Shown: piece by piece, positions 62,874-64,000 of the stretch
How positions within the stretch are numbered: position 1 is the stretch's first letter
Layout of the letters: every line of letters starts with the position of its first letter
Origin: Thalassolituus oleivorans MIL-1
GTDB lineage: Bacteria > Pseudomonadota > Gammaproteobacteria > Pseudomonadales > Oceanobacteraceae
NCBI RefSeq assembly: GCF_000355675.1
Contig: NC_020888.1
Location: forward strand, 1,151,001-1,215,000
Direction of reading: 5' to 3'
Length of the DNA stretch: 64,000 bases
Notes under the pieces: generated by a model
What the model was told of the DNA's origin: nothing
Databases searched by the model: none
The model's input: only the letters and a program-made list of their open reading frames with translations
Position numbers and translations under genes: made by a program

Positions 62874-64000
62874 ATGCGAGACGCACAGCCAAAAGCGATT
62901 CAACTGAGTGATTATCGTGCTCCGAATTATCAAGTCGAGACGACTCATCTGCGTTTCGAGTTATTTAATGATTACACCATAGTGCACAGTAAGTTAGAGC
63001 TTGTGCGCCATCAAGCTGATGCGACCTCTTTGCACCTTGATGGTCAAGAGTTGGAACTCATTTCAATTGAATTAGATGGCCAGCCTTTGACGGCAGAACG
63101 TTATGTGTTGGGTGAAGAGTCAATGGAGATTCATGGCTTGGGTGAGCGTCATACCTTGGCTATCGTGACTCGCATATATCCAGCTAAAAATACCGCGCTC
63201 GAAGGTTTGTATCGTTCTGGCGGAATGTACTGCACCCAGTGCGAGGCCGAAGGTTTTCGTCGCATAACTTATTACCCAGATCGTCCAGATGTGATGTCGG
63301 TATTTACTACTGAAATTATTGCTGATGCTGAGCAATTTCCCGTTTTACTATCGAATGGGAATCCTGTGAGTGAAACCGTCAGTGATGGCAAACGTCATGC
63401 AGTATGGTTAGATCCTCACAAAAAACCGGCGTATTTATTTGCGCTGGTGGCCGGTGATTTGAAAGTAAAAGAAGATCGCTTTACCACCATGAGTGGTCGT
63501 GACGTGGTGCTCAAGATTTTTGTTGAACCACAGAATATTGATAAAACCGATTACGCCATTGATGCATTGCAGCGCTCTATGCGTTGGGATGAAGAGGTTT
63601 ACGGGCGTGAATACGATCTTGATATTTTTATGATCGTTGCTGTTGATGATTTCAATATGGGCGCGATGGAAAATAAAGGGCTTAATGTCTTTAACTCGTC
63701 GTGCGTATTGGCCAATCCTGCAACGGCTACCGATGCGGCTTATCAACGTATAGAGTCCATTGTTGCGCATGAATACTTTCACAATTGGTCGGGCAACCGC
63801 GTGACCTGTCGTGATTGGTTTCAATTAAGTTTGAAAGAAGGTTTTACTGTTTTCCGTGATGCCGGTTTCTCTGCCGATATGAATTCTGCCACTGTAAAAC
63901 GGGTAGAAGACGCGAAAATTATGCGTACGGTGCAATTCGCTGAAGATGGCGGCCCTATGGCGCATCCAGTGCAGCCTGATGCGTATATCGAAATCTCCAA
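62874..64000 (+). CDS. pepN: Aminopeptidase N (5' part, continues past window)
   Basis: First 375 codons of an M1 zinc aminopeptidase. Substrate motif GAMEN at 263-267 and zinc motif HEYFH at 299-303, followed by FQLSLKEGFTVFRDAGFS with the third ligand glutamate; the spacing is that of E. coli PepN. Cleaves N-terminal residues in protein turnover, cytoplasmic. The frame is open to the right edge. Confidence 0.95.
   Translation, partial: MRDAQPKAIQLSDYRAPNYQVETTHLRFELFNDYTIVHSKLELVRHQADATSLHLDGQELELISIELDGQPLTAERYVLGEESMEIHGLGERHTLAIVTRIYPAKNTALEGLYRSGGMYCTQCEAEGFRRITYYPDRPDVMSVFTTEIIADAEQFPVLLSNGNPVSETVSDGKRHAVWLDPHKKPAYLFALVAGDLKVKEDRFTTMSGRDVVLKIFVEPQNIDKTDYAIDALQRSMRWDEEVYGREYDLDIFMIVAVDDFNMGAMENKGLNVFNSSCVLANPATATDAAYQRIESIVAHEYFHNWSGNRVTCRDWFQLSLKEGFTVFRDAGFSADMNSATVKRVEDAKIMRTVQFAEDGGPMAHPVQPDAYIEIS

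Noticed and set aside
1-64000. CRISPR array, prophage, insertion sequence, rRNA or tRNA genes
   Set aside because: No regularly spaced repeats, transposase or integrase frames, phage structural genes or recognisable RNA genes were seen on either strand.

Overview
The window reads as chromosome of a marine gammaproteobacterium, most like the Oceanospirillales (Thalassolituus/Oceanobacter/Bermanella type). This is inferred from gene content: a CrbS/CrbR-type acetate regulon, a DcaP-like porin, a GlyGly-CTERM/rhombosortase pair, and the Pseudomonas/oceanospirillad-like order nadK, metallophosphoesterase, rhomboid, yeaC, DUF2797, pepN. Base composition is moderate and even. I see no rRNA, tRNA, CRISPR array, insertion sequence or prophage.

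Bases 1-8097 (minus strand) hold a tightly packed operon of at least five exported DUF11-type surface proteins. The first and largest gene is broken twice: by an in-frame TGA and by a 23-bp tandem duplication that shifts the frame. Removing both lesions restores one frame of about 1,551 codons, which itself contains a tandem duplication of about 535 residues. The downstream genes look intact, and the last one runs off the left edge. Next come a DcaP-like porin and an acetate block (10.2-21.1 kb): acs, response regulator CrbR, hybrid sensor-transporter kinase CrbS, DUF485 + ActP-like symporter, a cNMP/CBS/DUF294 nucleotidyltransferase protein and a DnaQ-like exonuclease.

Bases 21.2-25.6 kb form a compact operon: periplasmic cupredoxin-like protein, membrane GGDEF(degenerate)-EAL protein, DUF3034 outer-membrane protein, and exported truncated haemoglobin. 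It looks like a redox or gas-linked c-di-GMP module. After that come tpx, a lipoprotein esterase, a second symporter pair (DUF4212 + SSS), a large di-haem lipoprotein with an IPT/TIG-like domain (RoxA-like at best), MarC, an MMPL/RND exporter, dgt, a CNNM/CorC-type membrane protein, a hydrolase, lepB with a 42-residue CxxC membrane peptide behind it, a glutaredoxin-like protein and YheT.

Bases 42-45.2 kb carry an M6 metalloprotease ending in a GlyGly-CTERM tail, directly followed by its presumed processing enzyme, rhombosortase, and a Nudix hydrolase. From 45.3 to 53.4 kb lie two AraC-type regulators, an outer-membrane barrel, a STAS/SEC14-like protein, a MaoC-type hydratase and several small or unknown proteins. 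The right end (53.4-64 kb) is housekeeping: topA, an unknown membrane-anchored protein, a D-cysteine desulfhydrase-like enzyme, DUF1853, nadK, metallophosphoesterase, rhomboid protease, yeaC, DUF2797 and the first 375 codons of pepN.

The least ordinary parts are the doubly interrupted DUF11 gene with its paralogous operon, the cupredoxin/EAL/globin operon, the IPT-di-haem lipoprotein and the protease-rhombosortase pair.
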